A model generated the notes under the pieces. That model was not told where the DNA came from, made no database searches, and saw only the letters and a program-made list of their open reading frames with translations. From contig CAAGLS010000239.1 in NCBI GenBank assembly GCA_900770845.1, positions 1-22,716 on the forward strand: DNA of 22,716 nt, read 5' to 3'. The translations under genes were made by a program, and so were the position numbers. This document shows positions 7,805-15,231 of this stretch, one piece after another (within the stretch, counting starts at the first letter, position 1; each line of letters starts with the position of its first letter). This stretch comes from an uncultured Prevotella sp. GTDB lineage: Bacteria; Bacteroidota; Bacteroidia; Bacteroidales; Bacteroidaceae.

Positions 7805-8005
7805 CTAACCCTCAAGCAGCATGCGGGCCATTTCCTCAGCCGTATTGAAAGGCATTCCGAACTCCAATTCGTGATCGGTGAAGGAGGTCAGAATGTCTTT
7901 CAATTCTTTTCTGCCCGCCTCATCCAAGGTGTCTCCCCCGCGGAGCTGCACCAAAGCCTCATACACCTGCCGGCGATAGGCGTCAATGTCTTCTTTTGTT
8001 GCCAT
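7805..8005 (-). CDS. Small protein of unknown function
   Basis: A 66-residue soluble, acidic, helix-rich protein (MATKEDIDAYRRQ start, DELEFGMPF-like segment ELEFGMPFNTAEEM near residues 52-64). It is convergent with the kinase, 24 bp from its stop. A TATCTTTG -7 box lies 22 bp before its ATG, which supports it as a real gene. No motif, membrane segment or signal peptide was seen and I do not recognise a named family. Confidence 0.7.
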   Translation of the reverse strand: MATKEDIDAYRRQVYEALVQLRGGDTLDEAGRKELKDILTSFTDHELEFGMPFNTAEEMARMLLEG

Positions 8006-8027
8006 AGTCTTTAATGGTTTAGTTGCA

Positions 8028-8035
8028 CAAAGATA
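8028..8035 (-). promoter_or_regulatory. -7 promoter box for the 66-residue protein
   Basis: The minus strand reads TATCTTTG, an exact TAnnTTTG match, 22 bp before the start codon. No convincing -33 element was seen. Confidence 0.55.
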
Positions 8036-8286
8036 AGCATTTATTCTGACTTATCCTCATGTTTCAAGCCATTTCTTCATCCCAAGCCCAAGCCAACGCC
8101 ACCACCACCCACCTTGCCAGGCTGCCCATTGCGTCCCGGGCGGGGACAGGGGATATTCGAAAACACTTATATTTTATTCTGATAAAGTCTCTCCTTTGAC
8201 GGCCAAGAACATTCGATAACTCTTATTTAATATTCAATTTGTGGACATTTCACGTAATTATTGTTAATTAAAGCCATTGAATGTTA
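8036..8286. other. Intergenic region between divergent genes
   Basis: About 250 bp lie between the divergently transcribed small protein and ino1, with a promoter at each end. The middle is C-rich (8090-8150), then AT-rich. I see no gene, terminator or clear operator in it. Confidence 0.5.
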
Positions 8287-8314
8287 TTGGATTGAATATT
8301 ATTTCTTACATTTG
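8287..8314 (+). promoter_or_regulatory. Promoter of ino1
   Basis: TACATTTG at 8307-8314 matches the TAnnTTTG -7 box, with TTGG at 8287-8290 as a possible -33 element 17 bp upstream. The predicted leader is about 25 nt. The position rules out the in-frame upstream ATG at 8277 as the start. Confidence 0.6.
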
Positions 8315-8345
8315 CAGGAAACTAAATTATACTTTAAAATCAGTG

Positions 8346-9653
8346 ATGAAAGAAACAACAGTTGCTCCTGCAAAAGGGAAACTTGGCATTATGGTTGTCG
8401 GATGCGGCGCCGTTGCCACTACCTTTATGACCGGCGTGCTGATGGTGCGCAAAGGCTTGGCCAAGCCAATAGGCTCAATGACACAATACGACAAGATCCG
8501 CGTGGGCCAAGGCAAAGACAAGAAGTATCTACACTATGGAGACATCGTTCCACTGGCCAAACTCGACGACATCGTCTTCGCCACGTGGGACTGCTATCCC
8601 CAAAACGCTTATCAGGCTGCCGTCTACGCCGAGGTGCTCAAGGCAAAGGACATTGAGCCCGTACGCGACGAGCTGGAGAAAATCAAGCCGCTAAAGGCCG
8701 CCTTCGACAAGAACTACGCCAAGCGCATCGACGGCGACAACGTGAAGCAGTGCGCCACCCGCTGGGACATGGCCCAAGAGCTGAAGGAGGACATACGAAA
8801 CTTCAAGAAGGAGAACGGTCTGAGCCGCGTGGTGGTCATCTGGGCCGCCTCTACGGAAATCTATGTGCCCTACGACGAGAAGTTCCACGGCACGCTCGAC
8901 GCCCTTGAGAACGCCATGAAAGCCAACGACCGCGAGCATGTGGCTCCCTCCATGTGCTACGCCTACGCCGCACTGACCGAGGGCTGCCCGTTCATCATGG
9001 GCGCGCCCAACACCACAGTCGACATTCCCGCCATGTGGGAACTGGCAGAGAAGACAAAGATGCCCATCGCAGGCAAGGACTTCAAGACCGGACAGACACT
9101 CGTCAAGTCGGGATTCGCCCCCATCCTGAAAGTGCGCAACCTGGGACTGAGCGGATGGTTCTCAACCAACATCTTGGGCAACCGCGACGGACTGGTGCTC
9201 GACGAGCCCGCCAACTTCCACACCAAGGAGGTGTCGAAGCTCTCAACGCTTGAGACCATCCTGCGCAAGGAGGACCAGCCCGACCTCTACGGCAACATCT
9301 TCCACAAGGTGCGCATCAACTACTATCCGCCCCGCAACGACAACAAGGAGGGATGGGACAACCTCGACATCTTCGGATGGATGGGCTACCCCATGCAGAT
9401 CAAGATCAACTTCCTCTGCCGCGACTCCATCCTCGCCGCTCCGCTGCTGCTCGACCTCACCCTGCTGAGCGACCTCGCCGCACGCGCCGGCCGCTACGGC
9501 ATACAGCGTTTCCTGAGCTTCTTCCTCAAGAGCCCGATGCACGACTACACAAAGGGCGAGGAAGCCGTGAACAACCTCTTCGACCAGTATGTGATGCTGA
9601 AGAACGCCATCCGTGAGATGGGCGGCTATGAGGCCGACGAGCTCATCGACTGA
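8346..9653 (+). CDS. ino1: Myo-inositol-1-phosphate synthase (inositol-3-phosphate synthase)
   Basis: A 435-residue cytosolic NAD-dependent enzyme that isomerises glucose-6-phosphate to 1D-myo-inositol 3-phosphate. The NAD-binding start is IMVVGCGAVATTFMTG (about 15-30). Family motifs follow: GKDFKTGQT (243-251), SGWFSTNILGNRDG (about 269-282) and EPANFHTKEVSKLSTLE, corresponding to the GDDxKSGQT, NxLGNxDG and SKEISK elements of the family. The C-terminus runs through YYPPRNDNKEGWDNLDIFGW. The start at 8346 fits the promoter. In Bacteroides this enzyme feeds phosphatidylinositol and inositol sphingolipid synthesis in a gene cluster; here it stands alone, so the lipid-modifying genes would have to lie elsewhere. 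A strong terminator follows after about 60 bp. Confidence 0.95.
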   Translation: MKETTVAPAKGKLGIMVVGCGAVATTFMTGVLMVRKGLAKPIGSMTQYDKIRVGQGKDKKYLHYGDIVPLAKLDDIVFATWDCYPQNAYQAAVYAEVLKAKDIEPVRDELEKIKPLKAAFDKNYAKRIDGDNVKQCATRWDMAQELKEDIRNFKKENGLSRVVVIWAASTEIYVPYDEKFHGTLDALENAMKANDREHVAPSMCYAYAALTEGCPFIMGAPNTTVDIPAMWELAEKTKMPIAGKDFKTGQTLVKSGFAPILKVRNLGLSGWFSTNILGNRDGLVLDEPANFHTKEVSKLSTLETILRKEDQPDLYGNIFHKVRINYYPPRNDNKEGWDNLDIFGWMGYPMQIKINFLCRDSILAAPLLLDLTLLSDLAARAGRYGIQRFLSFFLKSPMHDYTKGEEAVNNLFDQYVMLKNAIREMGGYEADELID

Positions 9654-9711
9654 TTGGAGGCCACAGGCCAAGAATCACAATCATGGCCACACAACAACAA
9701 CAACCGATAAC

Positions 9712-9747
9712 AAAAGGCGATTTCCACGCGTGGAAATCGCCTTTTTT
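9712..9747. terminator. Bidirectional intrinsic terminator (34-bp perfect palindrome)
   Basis: AAAAGGCGATTTCCACG (9712-9728) is followed without any gap by its exact reverse complement (9729-9745), then more T. A-runs and T-runs on both sides suit termination in both directions, between the convergent ino1 and rsgA. Confidence 0.92.
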
Positions 9748-9829
9748 GGTGGGTCCGCCCGCTGCAAGCCACGCCTTTCAAACAACGGCGAGGCTTGGCA
9801 GCCTCCAGCCGATGGGCGTGGCTGAGGGG

Positions 9830-10768
9830 TCAGTAGGCCTCGCGGTATTTGCCTTCATCCTTATCGTTGAGCATGCCCAAATAGCTCTGATAGCGGCTGA
9901 GGGCGATGTAGTGGTCCTCCACAGCCTTGATGACAGCGCAGCCGGGCTCATGGGTGTGGGTGCAATTGGAGAAGCGGCAATCCTTGGAGAAACGGAATAT
10001 CTCCTTGAAATAGCTTCCAATCTCCTCCGGCTCCATATCGAAGGAGCCAAAGCCCTTCACGCCCGGCGTGTCGACAAGCCAGCCTCCACCCGGCAACTGC
10101 AGCATCTCGCTGAAAGTGGTGGTGTGCATTCCCGTGTCGTGGGCCTCGCTGATTTCGGCTGTGCGCAGGCCAGCCCCAGGCAGCAGACAGTTGATGATGG
10201 TGGACTTGCCCACACCGCTGTTGCCACTCAGCAGCGCCACCTTGCCTGCCGCCATCGGACGCAGCAGGTCGATGCCCTCACCGGTGGCCGCCGAGACCTT
10301 GACACACTGATAGCCCACGGTTTCATAGAGGTTGACCATCATGTCGAGGCAGCGCTTGGCATCCCCATCGCCCACAAGCAGGTCGATTTTGTTGAACACC
10401 AACACCACCGGCACACTGTAGGCCTCGGCCGAGGCAAGGAAGCGGTCGATGAATGTGGTGGAAGTCTGCGGATGGGCAAGCGTCACCACGAGAAAAGCCA
10501 AGTCTACGTTGGCCGCTATGATGTGGCACTGCTTGGAGAGGTTCTGCGACCGGCGGATGATGTAGTTGCGGCGGTCCTCTATGGCTGTGATGAAGGCCGT
10601 TCCCTCCCGGTTGGTGACAATCTCCACGCGGTCGCCCACGGCCACGGGATTGGTGGAGCGGATGCCCTTGAGGCGGAAGTTGCCTTTGACCTTGCATTCC
10701 ACCACTTGCCCCTCGTCGGTCCTCACACCATACCAACTGCCCGTATTCCTAATGACGAGTCCCTTCAT
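9830..10768 (-). CDS. rsgA: Ribosome small-subunit-dependent GTPase A
   Basis: A 312-residue circularly permuted GTPase that checks and matures the 30S subunit and releases assembly factors. An N-terminal OB fold (about 1-65) is followed by the permuted motif order: G4 NKID (126-129), G5 VSA (158-160), G1 GNSGVGKST (182-190), G2-region THTTTF-like segment near 215-219 and G3 DTPG (233-236). The C-terminal zinc site is C264, C269, H271 and C277 in CRFSNCTHTHEPGC. Its ATG directly abuts the TAA of frr with no gap, so translation is probably coupled and both genes serve ribosome turnover. Confidence 0.96.
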   Translation of the reverse strand: MKGLVIRNTGSWYGVRTDEGQVVECKVKGNFRLKGIRSTNPVAVGDRVEIVTNREGTAFITAIEDRRNYIIRRSQNLSKQCHIIAANVDLAFLVVTLAHPQTSTTFIDRFLASAEAYSVPVVLVFNKIDLLVGDGDAKRCLDMMVNLYETVGYQCVKVSAATGEGIDLLRPMAAGKVALLSGNSGVGKSTIINCLLPGAGLRTAEISEAHDTGMHTTTFSEMLQLPGGGWLVDTPGVKGFGSFDMEPEEIGSYFKEIFRFSKDCRFSNCTHTHEPGCAVIKAVEDHYIALSRYQSYLGMLNDKDEGKYREAY

Positions 10769-11329
10769 TTAGACCGTCATGATTTCTTTCTGCTTCTCGC
10801 TGAGGATAGCGTCAATCTGCTTGATGATTTTGTCGTGAATCTTCTGGAGCTGGTCCTCGGCGTCCTTCTCGTTGTCCTCCGAGAGTCCGTCCTTGATGGC
10901 CTTCTTCAGCTTGTCCTTCACTTCGCCTCTGACATTGCGCACCTCCACCTTGGTCCGCTCGCCAATCTTGTTACACTGCTTCACCAGCTCGCGGCGGCGC
11001 TCCTCGGTGGGCTGCGGCAGGTTCAGGCGCACTACCTCGCCGTTGTTCTCAGGCGTGATGCCCACGTCGCTGTCCATGATGCCCTTCTCTATGTCCTTGA
11101 TCTGCTTGCGGTCCCAGGGGCGGATGGCGATGGTGCGCGCATCAGGGCACGTGATGTTGGCCACCTGGTTCAGAGGCACCATGCTGCCATACGACATCAC
11201 CCGCACCCCGTCGAGAATGGCCACATTGGCACGTCCGGCGCGGATGCGTGCCAGTTCCTCACTCAAATATTTAGCAGCGGAGTTCATTCTGTCCTCGGCG
11301 GCTTTCAAAGTTTGCTTTACGTCTATCAT
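10769..11329 (-). CDS. frr: Ribosome recycling factor
   Basis: A 186-residue protein, the usual length for this family, that splits post-termination ribosomes together with EF-G. It shows the typical segments ARIRAGRANVAILDGVRVMSYG, PLNQVANIT, AIRPWD, IEKGIMDSDVGITPENNG and RLNLPQPTEERRRELVKQ. The start MIDVKQTLK at 11329 was chosen over an upstream in-frame ATG at 11359 because it matches family length and the longer one would overlap the promoter box. It leads the frr-rsgA transcript. Confidence 0.96.
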   Translation of the reverse strand: MIDVKQTLKAAEDRMNSAAKYLSEELARIRAGRANVAILDGVRVMSYGSMVPLNQVANITCPDARTIAIRPWDRKQIKDIEKGIMDSDVGITPENNGEVVRLNLPQPTEERRRELVKQCNKIGERTKVEVRNVRGEVKDKLKKAIKDGLSEDNEKDAEDQLQKIHDKIIKQIDAILSEKQKEIMTV

Positions 11330-11356
11330 AATTGTATGAGAAATAAATTCTATGTG

Positions 11357-11364
11357 CAAATATA
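11357..11364 (-). promoter_or_regulatory. -7 promoter box for frr-rsgA
   Basis: The minus strand reads TATATTTG (TAnnTTTG consensus) 27 bp before the frr ATG, in the short gap after the aldose epimerase gene. It suggests that frr-rsgA has its own promoter. Confidence 0.55.
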
Positions 11365-11392
11365 AGCTTAAAAATCCAAATGGCTGCCGATG

Positions 11393-12259
11393 TCAGCCAA
11401 TTTTTATGGTGTAGCGGCTCATGAAGCTGGCTCCGGGCAACAGTCTGTTCGACTGGTATTTCTCCTCGAAGGGCATGTCGTTCTCCTCCCAGTCAGCCAC
11501 GCCGTACCATGGCTCGATGCAGATGAAGGGGGCGTTCTGTCCGGGTGGGCTCCAGATGGCCGTCAGCGGAGCCTTGGTCTCCACGCTGACGCGAGGCTGT
11601 CCTGTGAGTTCGAGCAGTTCTATGCGGTGGAGCTGGCTGCGGTCGAAGATGAGCGTGTCGATGTCGAACGTGTGCTCATCGATGTTGATCACGTTGCCCT
11701 CATGTTCCACGTCGTAATGGCCGGGCGTGAGGAAGTTCTGCGGCCCCAAGTGGAGCGTCTGCGGTCTGCCGTTGTCCACGCGCAGGCGGGCCTTGAGCGG
11801 CTTGCCCTCCTTCCATCCCGGCACGAGGAAGGCCGGATGGCCGCCAATCTGGAAGAACATCTCCTTGGTGTCGGTGTTCTCCACATGCCAGATGACGTGT
11901 ATCTTGTTGGCCTCAAGCTTGTAGGTCACCCCCAAGTTGAAGCTGTAGGGATACTGCCGCAGGGTGTCCTCGTTCTCGTGGAGGGCGTAGGTCACCTGCT
12001 GCGGGCCTTGGGCCACAAGGGTGAACTCCTGGTGGCGGGCGAATCCATGCTGCATCATCTCAAAGGTCTGTCCGTGCAGACGATAGTGGTCGCCAAACAG
12101 TCGCCCCACGATGGGGAAGAGCACCGGCGAGCGGCCGGTCCAGTATTTGGCGTCGCCATACCAGAGATACTCCTCGCCCTTGGCATCCTTGATGCTCTGC
12201 ATCTCGGCCCCGAGCGCTGAAATCTCCACACATAGTTGGTCGTTCTTGATCTGTTCCAT
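11393..12259 (-). CDS. Aldose 1-epimerase (galactose mutarotase-like) family protein
   Basis: A 288-residue cytosolic-looking beta-sandwich enzyme of the GalM/LacX superfamily, which interconverts alpha and beta anomers of sugars. Visible family features are RSPVLFPIVGRL (43-54), QHGFAR with His71, GGHPAF with His141 as the likely catalytic acid, and CIEPW with Glu249 as the likely catalytic base. No signal peptide is present. The sugar cannot be assigned, because LacX-like members differ from true GalM. It lies between the CDF exporter and frr on the same strand, with its own -7 box. Confidence 0.88.
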   Translation of the reverse strand: MEQIKNDQLCVEISALGAEMQSIKDAKGEEYLWYGDAKYWTGRSPVLFPIVGRLFGDHYRLHGQTFEMMQHGFARHQEFTLVAQGPQQVTYALHENEDTLRQYPYSFNLGVTYKLEANKIHVIWHVENTDTKEMFFQIGGHPAFLVPGWKEGKPLKARLRVDNGRPQTLHLGPQNFLTPGHYDVEHEGNVINIDEHTFDIDTLIFDRSQLHRIELLELTGQPRVSVETKAPLTAIWSPPGQNAPFICIEPWYGVADWEENDMPFEEKYQSNRLLPGASFMSRYTIKIG

Positions 12260-12294
12260 TTAAGTTGATAGTTGAAAAATCGTAGGTCTACGTG

Positions 12295-12302
12295 CAAAGT
12301 TA
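12295..12302 (-). promoter_or_regulatory. -7 promoter box for the aldose epimerase gene
   Basis: The minus strand reads TAACTTTG, matching TAnnTTTG, 35 bp before the start codon. No clear -33 element was found. Confidence 0.5.
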
Positions 12303-12330
12303 CAAAAAAAGTCGTGTGGGCGACGGCTTT
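12303..12330 (-). terminator. Possible weak terminator after the CDF gene
   Basis: On the minus strand a short stem (TCG/CGA extended by AAAAG/CTTTT across a CCG bulge) is followed by seven T, just past the CDF stop codon. The stem is weak, so read-through into the epimerase gene is possible. Confidence 0.35.
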
Positions 12331-12337
12331 TGTAGCA

Positions 12338-13261
12338 TTATTTTTCCTCTTGCTCGTATTTTCCGTTCACTTTGACCGGCTCCACGTGCAAAACCACGTG
12401 GGTCTCGTTGCCAAAACGCTTCCTCAACGCACGCTCGATGTTGGTGGCATGGTTGTGCGACTCCGTGAGTGTCATCCCGCCGGGCATCCTGACATGCATC
12501 TCTATGGCGATGACGTTGCCAATGCGGCGCGTGCGCAGGTTGTGCACTCCGCTCACCTCCGGCTCGCTCTCCGCGATACGCCTCATCTCCTCTTCCAAGT
12601 CGCTGGGCAGGCTCTTCTCCATCAGCTCGTCCACCGACTGCCGCATGATGCCCAAGGCGGCCTTGAGGATGAACACGCTCACCACGAGGGCGGCGATGGG
12701 GTCGAGCACGGTCCACTGCCGCCCCAACAGGATGGCGCCGCCGATGCCCACTGCCGTGCCGATGCTTGAGAGGGCGTCGCTGCGGTGGTGCCAGGCGTTG
12801 GTGATGACGGCCGACGACTCAAACTCGCGCCCCACCTTGATGGTGAACCTATAGGCCCACTCCTTCAGAACGATGCTCAGCAGGGCGGCCACAAGGGCTA
12901 TCCATCCGGGCTGGGCCGGCGGGTTGCCATTGATGGTCTCCCAGATTTTCACAATGCCATTGTAGAAGATGCCCACTCCTACGCCAAGCAGGGCCACGCT
13001 GATGATGACCGAGGCCAGCGTCTCATACTTGCCATGGCCATAGTCGTGGTCCTCATCGATGGGCTTGTTGCTCAACTTGACGAAGACGAGCACCACGGCG
13101 TCGGTGATGAAGTCTGACAACGAATGCACGGCGTCGGCTATCATGGCGGCCGAATGGCCTAAGATGCCGGCGGCAAACTTGAAGACAAGCAGCCCCAAGT
13201 TGATGACGCTGCCCCAGATTGTGACTCTGTAAATGGATTTGTCCCTGTCCATATCCTTCAT
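12338..13261 (-). CDS. Cation diffusion facilitator (zinc-type) exporter
   Basis: A 307-residue inner-membrane proton-coupled metal exporter. Six hydrophobic spans occupy about 12-205 and a cytoplasmic ferredoxin-like domain about 210-300. The transport site motifs are HSLSD (His46, Asp50) in span 2 and HHRSD (His158, Asp162) in span 5. An HxxxD/HxxxD site is typical of zinc-preferring CDFs, whereas FieF-type proteins have Asp at the first position, so Zn2+ is the likely substrate. An alternative start three codons in (13252) is equally possible. It lies 47 bp after the outer-membrane barrel gene on the same strand, so the two may be co-transcribed. Confidence 0.92.
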   Translation of the reverse strand: MKDMDRDKSIYRVTIWGSVINLGLLVFKFAAGILGHSAAMIADAVHSLSDFITDAVVLVFVKLSNKPIDEDHDYGHGKYETLASVIISVALLGVGVGIFYNGIVKIWETINGNPPAQPGWIALVAALLSIVLKEWAYRFTIKVGREFESSAVITNAWHHRSDALSSIGTAVGIGGAILLGRQWTVLDPIAALVVSVFILKAALGIMRQSVDELMEKSLPSDLEEEMRRIAESEPEVSGVHNLRTRRIGNVIAIEMHVRMPGGMTLTESHNHATNIERALRKRFGNETHVVLHVEPVKVNGKYEQEEK

Positions 13262-13308
13262 TATTTATAATAAGTATAAAACCGCATAATAGATTAAACG
13301 CAAGGCCA

Positions 13309-14325
13309 TCAAACCCTCAGCCCATAGCCGACGCTGAAATTGAACACGCCTTGGGCGCGGCTGCCATCGTCGTGCTGCCAGCCGTATTCCACCTTGAGCT
13401 TCAGCCCGCCCCAAGGAACGAGGTTCAATCCCATGGTGAGGCGGTTGAAGTCGGCCCCAGAGGGGATGAAGCCACCATCGTAGCGCACGAAGGGAGTCAG
13501 CTCCACGGCCGGCCAGACGCCCCGCAGCACGTTGTAGCCCGCCTCCACGCCGTAGGCGCTTTTGCCGTGGGCGCGGGTGTGAACCACGGAGCCATCGGCC
13601 ACGAAGCCTCCTTTGGCGAAGTCGGCGTCGAAGGCCACGCAAAACTCGTGGCGCCTGCCCTCGTCGGCGTCGTCCTGGAGCGAGAGCATTCCCGCGTAGG
13701 TGTTGCCGTAGAAGCAACTGGCCCCCAAGCGGAGTCCTACGGGAAGCAGACAGTCGGCCCTCGCTGCGGCGCCGGCCATGCGGCTCTCGCGCAGCGGGGC
13801 CCTGCCGTAGACATACGTTCCCGCCAACAATTGCCAGCGGCTCGTCCGCAATCCTACGACCAATCCGCCATCGTGCCACGTCATCGGCATGACCGCCGCC
13901 TCGCTGGAGGGGTCGTAGATGGTCAGTGCCGGGCCTCCACTGTTGGTGATGCCCACGGATATGGGCACGATGCCCGCACTGACCGTCAGCGAGAGGTCGC
14001 CCCCCAAGCGCATCTCCTTGGTCAGCGCAAGGTGGTTGGTGGCGTAGTCGCCCCTGAACTCGTTGCCCCAATCGCCATTCTGGTGAAACCGCTCGTATTC
14101 CATCTCGGCTTCCACCCGCCATCCCTTTCCCATATTGAAGGTGGCCGAGGCGACGATGTGGGGGAAATCCCACATCACGGGGTGTCGGATGTGTTTGTGG
14201 AGGCCATAATTCACCTCCGCGCTTACCTCACCTTCAAAGAGAGGCAATGTGTCGTTCTCTGGTTCGGCACTTACAGTCATCGCCATGAGCAACATGCCGG
14301 AGGTCATCAATCGTCTCATCTCCAT
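13309..14325 (-). CDS. Outer-membrane beta-barrel protein (porin-like)
   Basis: About 338 residues. A signal peptide (MEMRRLM then a hydrophobic stretch to MTVSA, cleavage near residue 20) precedes a chain of alternating polar/hydrophobic strands such as GWRVEAEMEYERF, WQLLAGTYVYG and LKLKVEYGWQ. The protein ends FNFSVGYGLRV, an outer-membrane-type C-terminal strand rich in aromatics and glycine. This pattern indicates an outer-membrane barrel, possibly phosphate-selective-porin-like (family assignment is tentative). The start at 14325 was chosen over 14364, because the longer form would add an awkward segment before the signal peptide and overlap the promoter. It is the first gene before the CDF exporter. 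Confidence 0.75.
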   Translation of the reverse strand: MEMRRLMTSGMLLMAMTVSAEPENDTLPLFEGEVSAEVNYGLHKHIRHPVMWDFPHIVASATFNMGKGWRVEAEMEYERFHQNGDWGNEFRGDYATNHLALTKEMRLGGDLSLTVSAGIVPISVGITNSGGPALTIYDPSSEAAVMPMTWHDGGLVVGLRTSRWQLLAGTYVYGRAPLRESRMAGAAARADCLLPVGLRLGASCFYGNTYAGMLSLQDDADEGRRHEFCVAFDADFAKGGFVADGSVVHTRAHGKSAYGVEAGYNVLRGVWPAVELTPFVRYDGGFIPSGADFNRLTMGLNLVPWGGLKLKVEYGWQHDDGSRAQGVFNFSVGYGLRV

Positions 14326-14341
14326 CACGAAATTAGGAATG

Positions 14342-14376
14342 CAAAAGTACAAAAAATAATCCATATCTTACGCAAA
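14342..14376 (-). promoter_or_regulatory. Promoter of the barrel-CDF pair
   Basis: The minus strand has TTTG (14373-14376) and TACTTTTG (14342-14349) separated by 23 bp, close to the Bacteroidetes -33/-7 arrangement. The -7 box lies 16 bp from the chosen ATG. Confidence 0.6.
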
Positions 14377-14537
14377 CCGTCATTTTTCTTCCGCAAAGTC
14401 CATACCAAACCATCATGCCTCTGCCACTGCGTCTGCCAAGATTGACAGGCCGCCCGCCAAGGATGCTTGACCCAAGTCAATCCAACTGACTCAAATCAAA
14501 GAATCACCCGATATGGGCAAGATTTCGAAGGAAAAAG

Positions 14538-14569
14538 TTGGTTCGGAACAAGGTTTTCACTTACCTTTG
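14538..14569 (+). promoter_or_regulatory. Promoter of the structured leader and small peptide gene
   Basis: TTGG at 14538-14541 and TACCTTTG at 14562-14569 are spaced as expected for a Bacteroidetes promoter. Transcription would start near 14576, about 235 nt before the first ATG with a plausible frame. Confidence 0.65.
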
Positions 14570-14575
14570 CAGCGT

Positions 14576-14810
14576 AGAAAGAACAAAAGGAGGTTTGAGA
14601 GAACAATATCCGGTTGGGACAGGGAAAGCATAGAGACAGGCCCGCCGGCAGAAAATATAATAGGTAAAGAGAACTGTTGAAAGGATAACATGTAACTACG
14701 ACACGCAAGACGAATCTACAGCTACGGACAATGGAGCAATCCTCCTTTTGTCCATAGCCAAGGCGAGGAGTTGAAAGCATGTCGACCAACAAAAAAAGAA
14801 AGGATTGATT
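14576..14810 (+). ncRNA. Candidate structured leader RNA or small RNA
   Basis: ACAAAAGGAGG (14583-14593) is exactly complementary to CCTCCTTTTGT (14741-14751), which would close a stem around about 147 nt. The 3' strand can instead form a local hairpin: GGACAA (14726-14731) with TTGTCC (14748-14753), and inside it GGAG (14733-14736) with CTCC (14742-14745). The two folds exclude each other, as in attenuators and riboswitches. No T-run follows the local hairpin. It could also be a free-standing RNA of about 180 nt with a closing stem. I do not recognise a known RNA family. Confidence 0.45.
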
Positions 14811-14909
14811 ATGAAAGAATTAGTAATGAAAGCCATGAAGTCGTTCGTGCATTACTTTGTGAATGTAATGTCCGTGTACAACATGTCAAGAGCCAACACG
14901 TTGGCTTAA
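14811..14909 (+). CDS. Small peptide gene (32 residues), unknown function
   Basis: ATG at 14811 is preceded by AAAGGA at good spacing and opens a 32-residue frame, MKELVMKAMKSFVHYFVNVM followed by a polar tail ending SRANTLA. Residues 1-23 would make an amphipathic or membrane-associating helix with a basic start. The stop codon overlaps a small inverted repeat (AGCCAA/TTGGCT, 14891-14906). A promoter and long leader upstream support expression. The family is unknown to me; a leader peptide, a type I toxin-like peptide or a small regulatory protein are all possible. Confidence 0.45.
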   Translation: MKELVMKAMKSFVHYFVNVMSVYNMSRANTLA

Positions 14910-15113
14910 AGTTTTGAGAGCGTAATGAATTGAGAGGGCGGCCACGGCATCAGGGCTGACCCATATGGGGAGGGAGCGGTTTCCTGCAAGGGAGGCCGCT
15001 CCTTCTGCGTTGGGCTGATGGGGCGGAGGCTTGGGGAATCGCGTCTTCGCCCCATGGCGATTCGCCTCGGTTTCGACGCATCCATACGGAGTCCGCATCG
15101 CCTGCCCAGCATC
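14910..15113. other. Gene-free intergenic stretch
   Basis: GC-rich sequence without a convincing gene. The minus-strand open frames through it are proline- and arginine-rich and continue into the tandem repeats, which argues against coding. It contains CGGTTTCCTGC...GGCCGCTCC-like partial inverted repeats and resembles the 1640-2428 stretch in character. Confidence 0.45.
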
Positions 15114-15201
15114 CGTGGCAGTTGGCACGATAGTTCGTGGCAACTGCCACGATAGTTCGAAGCAATTGCCACGAACTATCGAGGCAGCTGCCACGCAACT
15201 T
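15114..15201. repeat. 22-bp-period tandem repeat, locus B
   Basis: Four units of exactly 22 bp start at 15114, 15136, 15158 and 15180. Each has a near-palindromic core such as GTGGCAACTGCCAC or GAAGCAATTGCCACG followed by ATAGTT or AACTAT. The core GTGGCAACTG and the period are shared with locus A at 1962-2049, some 13 kb away. The unit length does not preserve a reading frame. Confidence 0.8.
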
Positions 15202-15231
15202 GGGAAGCTGATAAAATTGTTTTAGTTTTAT

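Noticed and set aside
9683..11365. Long plus-strand open frame (560 codons)
   Set aside because: It lies antisense to rsgA and frr, whose motifs are complete; GC-rich codon bias opens the opposite strand.
14576..14810. Assignment of the leader to 6S RNA, RNase P RNA or tmRNA
   Set aside because: A closing stem and length near 180 nt are reminiscent of 6S-type RNAs, but no family-specific sequence was recognised and the alternative hairpin argues for a leader; left as unassigned.
14886..15198. Minus-strand open frames with repeated WQLPRTIV-like segments
   Set aside because: The repeated peptide arises from the 22-bp array, which shifts frame with every unit; composition is not protein-like.
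15114..15201. Possible CRISPR array (also considered for 1962-2049 and 5295-5402)
   Set aside because: The units are contiguous, degenerate and without unique spacers; no cas genes are present.
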